Made by a program: the position numbers and the translations under genes
Shown here: positions 28,282 through 38,049 of the stretch, piece by piece
Position numbering within the stretch: the first letter of the stretch is position 1
How the letters are laid out: the number at the start of each line of letters is the position of its first letter
Notes under the pieces: generated by a model
Databases searched by the model: none
What the model was told of the DNA's origin: nothing
What the model saw: only the letters and a program-made list of their open reading frames with translations
Origin: Actinomycetota bacterium
Lineage (GTDB): Bacteria > Actinomycetota > Acidimicrobiia > Acidimicrobiales > Acidimicrobilacustridaceae
DNA: 48,003 nucleotides
Assembly: GCA_009700115.1 (NCBI GenBank)
Contig: WLMU01000006.1
Span: forward strand, 1-48,003
Direction: 5' to 3'

Positions 28282-29454
28282 TCAATCAGTTGCATCGAGC
28301 GCAGCAAGGGCTGCGTCGAGCATTCGTGCAGAACAGCCGCTCATTGAAATAGGCGGTGCCAGTTCAGTCACAAGGAGTTCGGTAATTGCACGAAGGGCCG
28401 ATGATGCTTCGCCTCCACTGAGCACGATTGGTGCACCAGAATCGCCGCCCAGAGATACGGCGGGTTCAAGGGGAATGCAACCAAGGAGCGGAAGGCCCTC
28501 GTCGGCTGCGAGCCTTGCGCCGCCGCCTTCACCGAATACAGCGTGCGTGTGTCCATGTTCGCAGGTAAACGCACTCATGTTTTCGATAACGCCGAGAACA
28601 TGAAGATGACTTTTGCGGGCCATGGTGACAGCGCGAGTGGCGACACGTTGCGCGCCGACTGCAGGAGTCGTGACGACGATCATCTCCGCTTGCGGGAGCA
28701 TGCGGGCTAATCCCATTTGCACGTCGCCAGTGCCCGGCGGAAGGTCGACGACGATGTAGTCGAGATCGGTTGCCCAAGAAACGTCTTCGAGAAAGTGCTG
28801 CACGGCGCGATTCAAAATAAGGCCGCGCCACATGAGCGCGTCGGTTTCATCGTCAACAAGTAATCCCATAGAGACGACATCGAGTCGACCGGTACCGATA
28901 GGAATCGACTTCGGAATGATCGTGCGTTCTTCGTTGGGTCCAGTGGTTGCTTCGAGGCGACCTTCAATGCCGAGCATGCGTGGAATTGAGAAACCCCAGA
29001 TGTCGGCATCGATGACGCCAACGGCGAAACCCCGATCGGCAAGTGCCGCAGCGATGTTCGCCGTGACTGACGATTTACCGACGCCACCTTTGCCCGAAGC
29101 AATGGCAAGCACGCGTGCACCCGGCGGAACTCGGTTGGGGCCGGCAGAAGATTGCGCGTGCTTGCGGGCGACGTTCATGGCCGCCGCCTTCTGATCGGCA
29201 TCCATCTCGGCCCAGTCAATGGAGGCAGAGGTGATGCCCGGGAGAGCTTCGATGCGGGTGAGAATCTCGCGCTTCAGTTGCGCCTTCAGTGGGCAGCCGG
29301 CCGTGGTGAGGGCCACAACAACCACCGCTGCGCCGGCCTCGGACACTGTGGCTGACCGGGCCATTCCCAGTTCCACGATGTCAGCGCCCAACTCAGGATC
29401 GATAACGCCACGAAGCGCTGTGAGGATCTCGTCGCTCGTGGGAAGGGTGGCCAT
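28282..29454 (-). CDS. Mrp/NBP35-family iron-sulfur carrier ATPase with N-terminal MIP18/DUF59 domain
   Basis: GKGGVGKSSVTANIAAAL deviant Walker A, DYIVVDLPPGTGDVQ, N-terminal DPELGADIVELGM. Confidence 0.94.
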   Translation of the reverse strand: MATLPTSDEILTALRGVIDPELGADIVELGMARSATVSEAGAAVVVVALTTAGCPLKAQLKREILTRIEALPGITSASIDWAEMDADQKAAAMNVARKHAQSSAGPNRVPPGARVLAIASGKGGVGKSSVTANIAAALADRGFAVGVIDADIWGFSIPRMLGIEGRLEATTGPNEERTIIPKSIPIGTGRLDVVSMGLLVDDETDALMWRGLILNRAVQHFLEDVSWATDLDYIVVDLPPGTGDVQMGLARMLPQAEMIVVTTPAVGAQRVATRAVTMARKSHLHVLGVIENMSAFTCEHGHTHAVFGEGGGARLAADEGLPLLGCIPLEPAVSLGGDSGAPIVLSGGEASSALRAITELLVTELAPPISMSGCSARMLDAALAALDATD

Positions 29455-29561
29455 AGCGGAAATCTACCGGCGGAAACGGCGGTTGGCCCTCCTCAACATG
29501 GGAACTTGGCCATGGTTCCGCTAACCTTTTTTCAAACACCGCTTTATCACGGAGGTCCACA

Positions 29562-29882
29562 GTGATCACGCTCACCGAAACCGCTTCTACCAAGGTTGCG
29601 GAACTCATTGCTCAAGAGGGTCAGGAAGACCTCATGTTGCGCGTCGCTGTTCGTCCTGGTGGCTGCAGCGGCTTTAGCTACGAGATGTTCTTCGATTCCG
29701 AGAAGGACTCCGAAGACGTTGTGAACACCGAGTTCGGTGTTCCCGTCGTGGTCGATCCTTCAAGCGCTCAGCTCCTCACCGGTGCCACCCTTGATTACAA
29801 GGACGGCCTCCAGGGTGCAGGTTTCGCGATCGACAACCCCAACGCCCAGAAGACGTGTGGCTGCGGTAACTCGTTCAGCTGA
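29562..29882 (+). CDS. erpA: HesB/IscA/ErpA-type iron-sulfur cluster insertion protein
   Basis: VRPGGCSGFSYEM, C-terminal CGCGNSF. Confidence 0.93.
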   Translation: MITLTETASTKVAELIAQEGQEDLMLRVAVRPGGCSGFSYEMFFDSEKDSEDVVNTEFGVPVVVDPSSAQLLTGATLDYKDGLQGAGFAIDNPNAQKTCGCGNSFS

Positions 29883-29901
29883 TTCTGCTTTTACTTTCTG
29901 A

Positions 29902-29929
29902 ACGACGACCGCCTCCGGGCGGTCGTCGT
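29902..29929 (+). terminator. Stem-loop terminator after erpA
   Basis: Perfect 12-bp stem acgacgaccgcc-tccg-ggcggtcgtcgt; no strong T tract. Confidence 0.65.
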
Positions 29930-29973
29930 CGCGTAACCCCTAGGTTCCCGATCAACGATTCGATCGCGATGTC

Positions 29974-31617
29974 ATGACTGATCCAACTTCAATCGAAACT
30001 GCGCAGATCACGTTCGTCGTCGATGGCGAAGAAGTGAGTGTTCCCGACAACGGCGTGTCGTTGTTGGCCGCACTGCGTGGTCGACTCGGAGTTCGTGCGC
30101 CCAAAGCAGGTTGTAATCCGCAGGGGCAATGCGGCTGTTGCACGGTTTTGGTCGACGGTGCCCCACGAGTTTCATGCGTAACGCCAGTTCGTCGTATTGC
30201 TGGGCGTGTCATCACAACAGTTGATGGTCTGGCGGAAGAAGATCGCGAACGTTGGTCCGACGCGTTGTTGGCTACCGGCGGCAGTCAGTGCGGGTTCTGC
30301 ACTCCAGGCATCGTGTGCCGGCTTGAGGGTTTGCGTTCGAAGAACACTGCAGTCGACGATCTCGATGCGGTGGACCGGGCGTTAGCTGCGCATCTGTGTC
30401 GATGCACGGGGTGGCAAACAATCCGCGAAGCGTGGTCGATGGTGGTGAGCGGTTCCTCTGTTGTGGAACGTGCACGCGGCGAGGAACGCAATTTCGACGA
30501 TGCATCGCGCCGGGCAACGATCGAAGGTCATTCAACGCAGCAGGTTTCCGCCGACGTTGTGCTTGGGCGTGGAGGTTTCTCTGAAGACACCGCCCCGCTC
30601 GATTCGTTAGTTGCCGTTCCCGACGGAGAAGGCGGATGGGTTGTAGCCGATTCGTTAACCGAAGCTCGTGCGTTGGCAGGCAAGGTGCAAGGCCGACACG
30701 GCACCACCTCACCCGAGCCGCCCTTGGCACTTCCTGAAGGCGAGTGGGAACTCACGTTGCGAACCGGCTGGGTGGAACCAGCCTATTTAGAGACCGACGC
30801 GTCTTGGTGCGAACCCGGAGGCGAACCGTTCACATCGCTGGCCAACGGAGGAGCATTTGGTGGCAAGTCGACCACCAATGTCGGACATGTTGCTCGTGAA
30901 CTTGCCTATGAACATCGCCAAGCGATTCGTGTGGTGTTGTCACGAGAAGACGTTGTGCGCGACGGACCAAAGCGTCCACCCATTGCCGCGGGCGTCCGTG
31001 CCGATGGCTCAGGTGTGATCCGTGTCGTACGCACGGAAGGTATCGCCGAAGCAATTAGGAACATCGCGCCGCAATTTGTGGTTGAAGAAGTTGACGTTGT
31101 TGGGCCACCGACCTCGGTAGATATCCGTGGAGCCGGTGTTGCCGAAGCACAGATCCTGCTTGCTGCGCTTGCCGCCAAGAACGCGGATGAATCGGGCGAT
31201 AACAACGCTCACAGCGCAACGGTGACAAGTGCCGAGGGAGCGAGCGCCACGGTTGCAATCGGTCTCGATGGCGTCGTCCGCGTTGATCTGAAATGTGGTC
31301 GAGTGCTCGATGCGATTGTTCTGCGTTCCTACGCGATCGGCGCGGTGCACATGGCGCTTGGTTGGGTTACCAGCGAAGGATTGTCGGTTGATGAAGACGG
31401 AATGATTAGTGATCTGACGATTCGTTCATTCGGCGTGCTTCGTTCTGCCGATATGCCCCATGTCGAGGTCACGCTGCACGAGGAAGACTCCGAACCGGTC
31501 AATGGTTCCGATGCAGTCTTTGCTGCCACGGCCGCCGCAGTGTGGTCGGCCCAAGGTTGGCCGACTGACTGGCCGACGGGTCGCAGTGTTCTCAGCAATG
31601 CTCGTGTGGCACAGTGA
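29974..31617 (+). CDS. Fused 2Fe-2S / truncated molybdopterin-binding-domain protein (xanthine dehydrogenase/aldehyde oxidase-like)
   Basis: GCNPQGQCGCCTV and QCGFCTPGI...LCRCTGW 2Fe-2S motifs, then GGAFGGK...RVVLSREDVVRDGPKRPPI typical of the XDH large subunit, 547 aa in total. Confidence 0.8.
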   Translation: MTDPTSIETAQITFVVDGEEVSVPDNGVSLLAALRGRLGVRAPKAGCNPQGQCGCCTVLVDGAPRVSCVTPVRRIAGRVITTVDGLAEEDRERWSDALLATGGSQCGFCTPGIVCRLEGLRSKNTAVDDLDAVDRALAAHLCRCTGWQTIREAWSMVVSGSSVVERARGEERNFDDASRRATIEGHSTQQVSADVVLGRGGFSEDTAPLDSLVAVPDGEGGWVVADSLTEARALAGKVQGRHGTTSPEPPLALPEGEWELTLRTGWVEPAYLETDASWCEPGGEPFTSLANGGAFGGKSTTNVGHVARELAYEHRQAIRVVLSREDVVRDGPKRPPIAAGVRADGSGVIRVVRTEGIAEAIRNIAPQFVVEEVDVVGPPTSVDIRGAGVAEAQILLAALAAKNADESGDNNAHSATVTSAEGASATVAIGLDGVVRVDLKCGRVLDAIVLRSYAIGAVHMALGWVTSEGLSVDEDGMISDLTIRSFGVLRSADMPHVEVTLHEEDSEPVNGSDAVFAATAAAVWSAQGWPTDWPTGRSVLSNARVAQ

Positions 31618-31621
31618 GTTC

Positions 31622-31978
31622 ATGAGCACACCCATTGGTCCGTACACGCCCATTGTTCGAGCCGGAGACTTTCTTGTGATTTCCGGTCAACTCGGCTTGG
31701 TGAATGGCGAGATGATTGTGGGTGGTGTTGTCGAAGAGACAACCCAAGCCCTTCTGAACATGGCGGCACTTTTGGCCACGCATGAAGCATCGCTTTCCGA
31801 TGTGGTCAAGACCACGGTCTTCCTCCGCCATATGCGGGACTTCGACCTGATGAACGAGGCCTACGTGGCCGGGTTCGGCGATCATCGTCCCGCCCGAAGC
31901 GCCTTTGCTGTGGCCGAGCTCCCTCGCCTGGCCCTCGTTGAGATCGAAGCGTGGGCCTACTTGCCTGTCGCGAAGTAA
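31622..31978 (+). CDS. RidA/YjgF-family protein
   Basis: IGPYTPIVRAGDFLVISGQLG, DVVKTTVFLRHMRDFDLMNEAY, RSAFAVAELPRLALVEIEAWA. Confidence 0.9.
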   Translation: MSTPIGPYTPIVRAGDFLVISGQLGLVNGEMIVGGVVEETTQALLNMAALLATHEASLSDVVKTTVFLRHMRDFDLMNEAYVAGFGDHRPARSAFAVAELPRLALVEIEAWAYLPVAK

Positions 31979-31988
31979 GGTTTCGCTC

Positions 31989-32156
31989 ATGTTTGGCGCC
32001 GTCATCATCATATTTGTGCTCGTGATTGCAATCCCTGTGGGGTTTCTCATGACCATGTCGATCGTGGCGGGTGTGTTGGGCTGGACCGTTGGCGATGAGG
32101 TCGATCAGACCTACGCCGGTACCGAGGACTACGTCCTCGCTTACCCCGAATCCTGA
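31989..32156 (+). CDS. Small single-TM membrane protein (55 aa)
   Basis: MFGAVIIIFVLVIAIPVGFLMTMSIVAGVLGWTVGDEVDQTYAGTEDYVLAYPES; 10 bp after ridA. Confidence 0.5.
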   Translation: MFGAVIIIFVLVIAIPVGFLMTMSIVAGVLGWTVGDEVDQTYAGTEDYVLAYPES

Positions 32157-32309
32157 AGCGATCGCTTCTGCGCCTTTGGCTCGAGATGACCTTTTCGCGT
32201 CCCTGAAACTTTTCGTCGACACGGACCGGCAGAGAGCGGTAGCGTGCCGATTCGTTAAGAAGGTGCTGGGAAGGTGTTCCGACCCCGCAGGACAGAAAGG
32301 GGTTCCGGA

Positions 32310-32510
32310 ATGGCTGCCGGTACCGTCAAGTGGTTCAACGCAGAAAAAGGCTTCGGCTTCATTTCACGTGAAGGAGGCCCAGACGTATTCGTGCATTACA
32401 GCGCGATCAGCGGCTCGGGTTACCGCTCACTCGAAGAAGGTCAAGCCGTCGAATTCGAGGTCACAAGTGGCCCGAAGGGCGATCAGGCACAGGACGTTCG
32501 TCCGGCCTGA
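32310..32510 (+). CDS. Cold-shock protein (CspA family)
   Basis: [33 protein letters not shown] gaaagggg. Confidence 0.96.
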   Translation: MAAGTVKWFNAEKGFGFISREGGPDVFVHYSAISGSGYRSLEEGQAVEFEVTSGPKGDQAQDVRPA

Positions 32511-32527
32511 GACCACATCAGTTTCGT

Positions 32528-32557
32528 AAATACGCCGCCCCTCGGGGCGGCGTATTT
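32528..32557 (+). terminator. Intrinsic terminator after the cold-shock gene
   Basis: aaatacgccgcccc / ggggcggcgtattt stem followed by cgttttc. Confidence 0.85.
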
Positions 32558-32596
32558 CGTTTTCACCTCAGTTGTTGGTGCGGTGCGTGAATGTAC

Positions 32597-33277
32597 TCAC
32601 GAACCCCAACGCGATTGCCCAAAGCGATAACCAACACTGCGCACCGTTTGAATGAGGTTGGCGTGGTGCTCACCGAGTTTGGCGCGCAACCGTCGAATAT
32701 GAACGTCGACTGTTCGGGCGCCGCCGTAGTACTCATAGCCCCACACTCGACTCAGCAACGTTTCACGAGTGAAGACCTTGCCTGGGTTAGAGGAAAGAAA
32801 CTTGAGTAGCTCGTATTCCATGTAGGTGAGATCGAGCGGTGCGCCACCGATGGCTGCCTGATAGGTCTCGAGGTTAAGAACAAGTTCGCCGTATTCGACA
32901 AGTTCGGGACGCATGCCAGCGCCGGTATTCCAGTACAGGTGCTTGAGTCGTGCTTCGAGTTCGCGTGGATGGAACGGCGCAAGACAAAAGTCATCGTATA
33001 AGTCATCACGCAACTCAAGATCGCCGAGTTGGGTTCCGTTGACGAGCAACAAAAGTGGTTCGAGCGGCACATCTCGCTTGCGCAATGCCCGACATAAAAG
33101 GAACGCGCGCTCGGGGTCGAGGTACGCACAAATGATTGCGCCGCCCCAACCGTCCTCCGGTTCGATGCGCGATGCGGCGAGCTCGTCGCTTGCTGCCTTC
33201 CATGGATAACCAGACAAGTCGAGTGCCTGGGCCAGTTCCGGGGGCGGAGGATCAGGAAAGATCAGGATCGGTTCCAT
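32597..33277 (-). CDS. OmpR/GlnR-like winged-helix regulator with atypical receiver domain
   Basis: C-terminal LDLTYMEYELLKFLSSNPGKVFTRETLLSRVWGYEYYGGARTVDVHIRRLRAKLG...VGYRF; N-terminal receiver-like region; start at ATG 33277. Confidence 0.88.
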   Translation of the reverse strand: MEPILIFPDPPPPELAQALDLSGYPWKAASDELAASRIEPEDGWGGAIICAYLDPERAFLLCRALRKRDVPLEPLLLLVNGTQLGDLELRDDLYDDFCLAPFHPRELEARLKHLYWNTGAGMRPELVEYGELVLNLETYQAAIGGAPLDLTYMEYELLKFLSSNPGKVFTRETLLSRVWGYEYYGGARTVDVHIRRLRAKLGEHHANLIQTVRSVGYRFGQSRWGS

Positions 33278-33282
33278 CGTCG

Positions 33283-34617
33283 TTACCAAGCCGGGAGGTA
33301 CCGATCGAGTTCGAACTGGGTGACCTGGGCCTTGTAATCGGTCCATTCCGCACGCTTATTGCGCAGGAACCATTCGAAGATGTGTTCGCCGAGTGCCTCG
33401 GCAACGAGTTCGGAATTTTCCATTACATCAAGTGATTCCGACAGCGATTGCGGAAGCGGTCGAATGCCTTCGGCGGCGCGTTGTTCGGGAGTGAACTCAA
33501 ACACGTTGGCGGCAGCCTCGGGTGGCAGTTCGTACCCGCCTTCGATGCCCTTGAGGCCAGCAGCAAGCATGACCGAGTAGGCAAGGTACGGGTTACATGC
33601 TGGATCGGGGGCACGGTATTCGATACGTGTCGATGACTGCTTGCCGCGCTTGGTGACCGGAACGCGCACGAGCGCAGACTGATTGTTGCGAGCCCACGTG
33701 ATGTACACGGGCGCTTCGTAACCTGAGACCAATCGCTTGTAGGAGTTCACGAGCTGGTTTGTGACTGCAGTGATTTCTGGTGCGTGGTGCAACAAGCCGG
33801 CAATGAAACCGCGTGCAACCTTTGACAAACCAAAGGGATCGCCGGGCTCGTGGAAAGCGTTCTCGTCGCCTTCGAACAAGGACATATGCGTGTGCATACC
33901 CGAGCCCTGCACGCCGGCAAGCGGCTTTGGCATGAATGACGCAAACACACCTTGTTCCATCGCGATCTCTTTCACGATGAGACGGAAGGTCATGATGTTG
34001 TCGGCCATCGTGAGTGCGTCGGTGTAACGCAGATCGATTTCGTGCTGACTCGGCGCGTCTTCGTGAAATGAGTACTCAACAGGAATACCCATGGCTTCAA
34101 GAACGAGCAATGTGCGTGTGCGCAGGTCGCTCGCAACATCGGCAGTGGTGAGATCGAAGTATGAACCGGAGTCGAGCGGAACGAGCGGCTTCGATGGGTC
34201 GCCTTCGGCGAAATAGAAGAATTCCATTTCGGGGGCGGTCATGAATGAGAAGCCGCGGTCGTGGGCCTTGTCGAGATTTCGCTTCAGTACCTGACGAGGG
34301 TCTCCCTCGAATGGGGTGTCGTCGTGGTTGAGGATGTCGCAGAACATGCGGCCAGAGATTTCTGAACCCTTGCCCCACGGAAGGATCTCGAACGTGTTGG
34401 GGTCGGGCTTGGCCAACACGTCTGATTCTTGAACACGACTGAATCCATCGATGACCGACCCGTCGAAGTGAAGACCCTCTTCGAAGGCGTTCTCAAGCTC
34501 GGCCGGCGAGATCGCCACTGACTTGAGTTGGCCGAGCACATCGGTAAACCACAGGCGGATGAGGCGAACCCCACGCTCTTCGACGGTCCTGAGTACGTAA
34601 TCCTGCTGACTTCCCAT
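33283..34617 (-). CDS. glnA: Glutamine synthetase type I (GSI-alpha-like, no adenylylation Tyr)
   Basis: [29 protein letters not shown]-like [42 protein letters not shown]. Confidence 0.95.
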   Translation of the reverse strand: MGSQQDYVLRTVEERGVRLIRLWFTDVLGQLKSVAISPAELENAFEEGLHFDGSVIDGFSRVQESDVLAKPDPNTFEILPWGKGSEISGRMFCDILNHDDTPFEGDPRQVLKRNLDKAHDRGFSFMTAPEMEFFYFAEGDPSKPLVPLDSGSYFDLTTADVASDLRTRTLLVLEAMGIPVEYSFHEDAPSQHEIDLRYTDALTMADNIMTFRLIVKEIAMEQGVFASFMPKPLAGVQGSGMHTHMSLFEGDENAFHEPGDPFGLSKVARGFIAGLLHHAPEITAVTNQLVNSYKRLVSGYEAPVYITWARNNQSALVRVPVTKRGKQSSTRIEYRAPDPACNPYLAYSVMLAAGLKGIEGGYELPPEAAANVFEFTPEQRAAEGIRPLPQSLSESLDVMENSELVAEALGEHIFEWFLRNKRAEWTDYKAQVTQFELDRYLPAW

Positions 34618-34678
34618 GGGCTAAGTGTCCCACGTCGGGCCCTCTGGCCCCAAGGCCGTTCCCGGACCCTGGGCCCGA

Positions 34679-34695
34679 GTTCACGTTCCGTTCAC
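34679..34695 (+). promoter_or_regulatory. Direct repeat GTTCAC-N5-GTTCAC (11-bp period), PHO-box-like
   Basis: gttcacgttccgttcac in the intergenic region between divergent glnA genes. Confidence 0.45.
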
Positions 34696-34832
34696 AATTG
34701 GGCAACAGTGGGGAAAACAGCGGCTGGCACGCTCATCAGGTCACCCCTCGGAACCACTGCGGCGCCGGGGGTAGTGTCCCCAACGATCAGCGTTCTGGAA
34801 CCGACCAGATCGCACCCCCAACAGGAGGAACC

Positions 34833-36257
34833 GTGCAGGAACGCACTCCCGAAGAAGTACTGAAGCTGGTGAAGGACGAAGGATGCGAGTTCGTCGACCT
34901 CCGCTTCTCGGACCTGCCCGGCATCATGCAGCACGTGACCATTCCGGCTCACGTTCTGAGTGAGGACCACTTCACCGAGGGCCACGGTTTCGATGGCTCA
35001 TCGGTTCGTGGTTTCCAGGAGATCCAAGAATCGGACATGGTGCTCATCACCGATCCGAACACCGTGTACATGGATCCGTTCATGAAGCACAAGACCGCCG
35101 TCATCCACTGTTACGTGGCCGACCCGGTAACGCACGAGAGCTACTCACGCGATCCGCGTTATGTCGCAACCAAAGCCGAGGCCTACCTCAAGACCACTGG
35201 TATTGCCGACACAGCATTCTTTGGTCCCGAAGCCGAGTTCTTCGTGTTCGACGATGTTCGTTTCGACACGCAGCCCAATGGCTCGTTCTACATGGTCGAT
35301 TCCATTGAAGGTGAATGGAACTCCGGCTCCGACGAAGGACCGAACCTCGGTTACAAGCCGCGCACCAAGCAGGGCTACTTCCCCGTGCCGCCGATGGATC
35401 ACTACCAAGATCTCCGCGGCGACATGACCCTCGCCCTTCATGGCGTTGGCATCGAAACCGAACTTCATCACCACGAGGTTGCCTCTGGTGGTCAGGGCGA
35501 AATCGGCATCAAGTTCAACACCTTGTTGAAGATGGCTGATCAGCTCATGACCTTCAAGTACGTCTTGAAGAACGTTGCATGGCAGGCCGGCAAGTCACTC
35601 ACCTTTATGCCGAAGCCGATTTTCCAAGACAACGGATCAGGCATGCACACGCATCAGTCGCTTTGGAGCGATGGCAAGCCGTTGTTCTACGACGAAGCTG
35701 GCTACGCCGGACTTTCCGACATGGCTCGCTGGTATATCGGTGGACTTCTCGCCCACGCCGGCGCGGTCATCGCCTTCACCAACCCCACCACCAACTCGTT
35801 CAAGCGTTTGGTGCCGGGTTACGAAGCTCCGGTGAACCTCGTTTACAGCCAGCGCAACCGTTCAGCGTCGATTCGTATCCCGCTCGCTTCACCAAGTCCG
35901 AAGGCCAAGCGCATCGAGTTCCGTTGCCCCGACTCCACCAGCAACCCGTACCTCGCCTTCTCGGCGATGATGCTTGCTGGCCTCGACGGCATTCAGAACC
36001 GTATTGAACCTCCGGCTCCCGTCGACAAGGACCTCTACGACCTTCCGGCATCAGAATTGGCCAAGGTTCCCCAGGTTCCCGCGACGCTCGAAGCGGCACT
36101 CGATGCACTCGAAGCCGACAACGCGTTCCTTAAGGCCGGCGGTGTCTTCACCGACGACCTCATCGACACGTGGGTCGAGTACAAGCGTAAGAACGAGGTG
36201 GATGCGATCCGTTTGCGTCCGCATCCCTACGAGTTCTCGATGTACTACGACATCTGA
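34833..36257 (+). CDS. glnA: Glutamine synthetase type I (GSI-beta-like, adenylylatable)
   Basis: GTG start after acaggagg; [49 protein letters not shown] adenylylation-loop Tyr. Confidence 0.96.
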   Translation: MQERTPEEVLKLVKDEGCEFVDLRFSDLPGIMQHVTIPAHVLSEDHFTEGHGFDGSSVRGFQEIQESDMVLITDPNTVYMDPFMKHKTAVIHCYVADPVTHESYSRDPRYVATKAEAYLKTTGIADTAFFGPEAEFFVFDDVRFDTQPNGSFYMVDSIEGEWNSGSDEGPNLGYKPRTKQGYFPVPPMDHYQDLRGDMTLALHGVGIETELHHHEVASGGQGEIGIKFNTLLKMADQLMTFKYVLKNVAWQAGKSLTFMPKPIFQDNGSGMHTHQSLWSDGKPLFYDEAGYAGLSDMARWYIGGLLAHAGAVIAFTNPTTNSFKRLVPGYEAPVNLVYSQRNRSASIRIPLASPSPKAKRIEFRCPDSTSNPYLAFSAMMLAGLDGIQNRIEPPAPVDKDLYDLPASELAKVPQVPATLEAALDALEADNAFLKAGGVFTDDLIDTWVEYKRKNEVDAIRLRPHPYEFSMYYDI

Positions 36258-36284
36258 GCCAAAGTTTCACTGCATGAATCGAAT

Positions 36285-36311
36285 GAGGACCGGTCCACTG
36301 GGCCGGTCCTC
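36285..36311 (+). terminator. Stem-loop terminator after glnA
   Basis: gaggaccgg-tccactggg-ccggtcctc followed by ttcg. Confidence 0.65.
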
Positions 36312-36341
36312 TTCGCGTGCGTTCACTCGGTACGGTGGTGA

Positions 36342-37361
36342 GTGATGTCCACACGTTCCGATCGGCGGATCGGCCCATTCCTCGTCGTTTGCCTCGTTGC
36401 CCTTGTTGTTTTTGTCGCGGGTTGTGAGAAGTCTTCGACTACTTCCCAATCGCGTTCGGGAAGCCCTGTGGCATCAGGTCAGAGTTCTGATACGACGGGT
36501 TCGAGTACAACAACCACAGCGGCTCTGGTGCCAGTTCCTGTTGCTCCGACAACCGGAGCACCAACCTCTCAATCCACGCGTGATCGGCTGTCGGTTCTTG
36601 CGGTTGATGATCGGCAAATACCGCAAGGCACCTACCACCGTGAAGAGTGGCCGCACTGGGCCGATATCGATGGCAACGGTTGTGATGCTCGTCAGGATGC
36701 TCTCATCGCGTGGTCAATCGTGACCCCAACGGTGAATCGTTCGGGGACCTGCAAAGTCGTCATTGGGTCGTGGGTATCGCCATATGACTCGGTTGCATCA
36801 AACAACCCAAGTGATTTTGATGTCGATCATCTTGTGCCGTTAGAGAACGCATTTCGGTCCGGCGGTTGGGCATGGAGCACAGAGCGTCGTCGCGCGTATG
36901 CAAATAATCCGGCGGTGTTAGTTGTGGCATCAGCATCATCGAATCGTTCGAAAGGTGCCGATCCGCCCGATCAGTGGCGACCAGCCAATCGCGATTCGTG
37001 GTGTGCCTACGCCGACGGTTGGGTGAAAGTAAAAAGTTCGTGGGGACTTAGCGTGACGACTTCAGAACGCGATGCTCTCGGTCAGATGCTTGACACCTGT
37101 GGAACTGCCGGACCGGTCTGGCCGTTAGGCGGCACGGCGTTCACGGCACCGACAGGCGCAGCTCCCTCAGGGTCCGCTTCTGGCGGTGCTGCGGCCACCC
37201 CTGCAGTTCCTCCTGCCCCAAGCGCACCTGCGGCGGGAGCTGACGTCTACTACGCGAATTGCACAGCAGCGCGTGCCGCTGGTGCTGCGCCGATACATGT
37301 CGGCCAGCCTGGTTATCGAACTGCGCTTGATGGAGATAAAGATGGCGTTGCATGTGAATGA
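36342..37361 (+). CDS. Secreted lipoprotein: HNH/DUF1524-type nuclease domain plus C-terminal Excalibur domain
   Basis: Lipobox VAGC; FDVDHLVPLENAFRSGG...NNPAVLVVASASSNRSKGADPPDQWRP; C-terminal YYANCTAARAAGAAPIHVGQPGYRTALDGDKDGVACE. Confidence 0.87.
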   Translation: MMSTRSDRRIGPFLVVCLVALVVFVAGCEKSSTTSQSRSGSPVASGQSSDTTGSSTTTTAALVPVPVAPTTGAPTSQSTRDRLSVLAVDDRQIPQGTYHREEWPHWADIDGNGCDARQDALIAWSIVTPTVNRSGTCKVVIGSWVSPYDSVASNNPSDFDVDHLVPLENAFRSGGWAWSTERRRAYANNPAVLVVASASSNRSKGADPPDQWRPANRDSWCAYADGWVKVKSSWGLSVTTSERDALGQMLDTCGTAGPVWPLGGTAFTAPTGAAPSGSASGGAAATPAVPPAPSAPAAGADVYYANCTAARAAGAAPIHVGQPGYRTALDGDKDGVACE

Positions 37362-37404
37362 TGTTCGACCCGCGTTGGCCAGACATCGTCACTAGGGTGC
37401 GCGC

Positions 37405-38049
37405 ATGAAGCAACTTGATCTGAGCGCCGACGCATTGCTCACTACAACACGTGCGGTGCGTAAACGGCTTGACCTTGAACGACCCATCGATCGAACTGTT
37501 GTTGAAGAATGTTTGCGTGTCGCGTTGCAGGCACCCAATGGATCGAATCGTCAGACTTGGACTTGGGTTGTGGTTGACGATGCATCGACGCGTGCAGCGA
37601 TGGCCGATATTTGGCGAGGTGGGGCCGCGGATCTTGGCGCTGCAGCCGCGAGTGCTGCGACACCAGCTCGGCCGCCGGGAGAACGTCAACCCGAGATTAT
37701 GGAATCAGTTTCGTGGCTCAATCAGCATCTCCACGAAGTGCCTGTGCTCGTTGTCGCCACTGTCAATGGTCGGCCTGAAGGTGCTTCGATGTTCACGCAA
37801 GCAACCATGTGGGGATCAGTGCTGCCGGCAGTGTGGAGTTTTATGTTGGCATTGCGCAGTCGCGCGTTAGGGAGTTGTTGGACAACCGTGCACCTTGAGC
37901 GCGAACGGGAGATGGCCGAGTTGTTGGGGATTCCATTTGCCGATGTCACGCAAGCAGGGATGTTCCCGGTTGCTTACACGATTGGTACCGACTTCAAACC
38001 AGGCGCCCGTGAAGCATCGGCCGACACGATTCGTTGGAATCGCTGGTAG
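37405..38049 (+). CDS. Nitroreductase-family protein
   Basis: TTRAVRKRLDLERPIDRTVVEECLRVALQAPNGSNRQTWTWVVV; SCWTTVHLEREREMAELLGIP. Confidence 0.9.
   Translation: MKQLDLSADALLTTTRAVRKRLDLERPIDRTVVEECLRVALQAPNGSNRQTWTWVVVDDASTRAAMADIWRGGAADLGAAAASAATPARPPGERQPEIMESVSWLNQHLHEVPVLVVATVNGRPEGASMFTQATMWGSVLPAVWSFMLALRSRALGSCWTTVHLEREREMAELLGIPFADVTQAGMFPVAYTIGTDFKPGAREASADTIRWNRW

Noticed and set aside
32155-32168. 14-bp perfect palindrome gaagcgatcgcttc upstream of the cold-shock gene
   Set aside because: A single site containing GCGATCGC; it could be a minor operator but there is no second copy or other support in the window.
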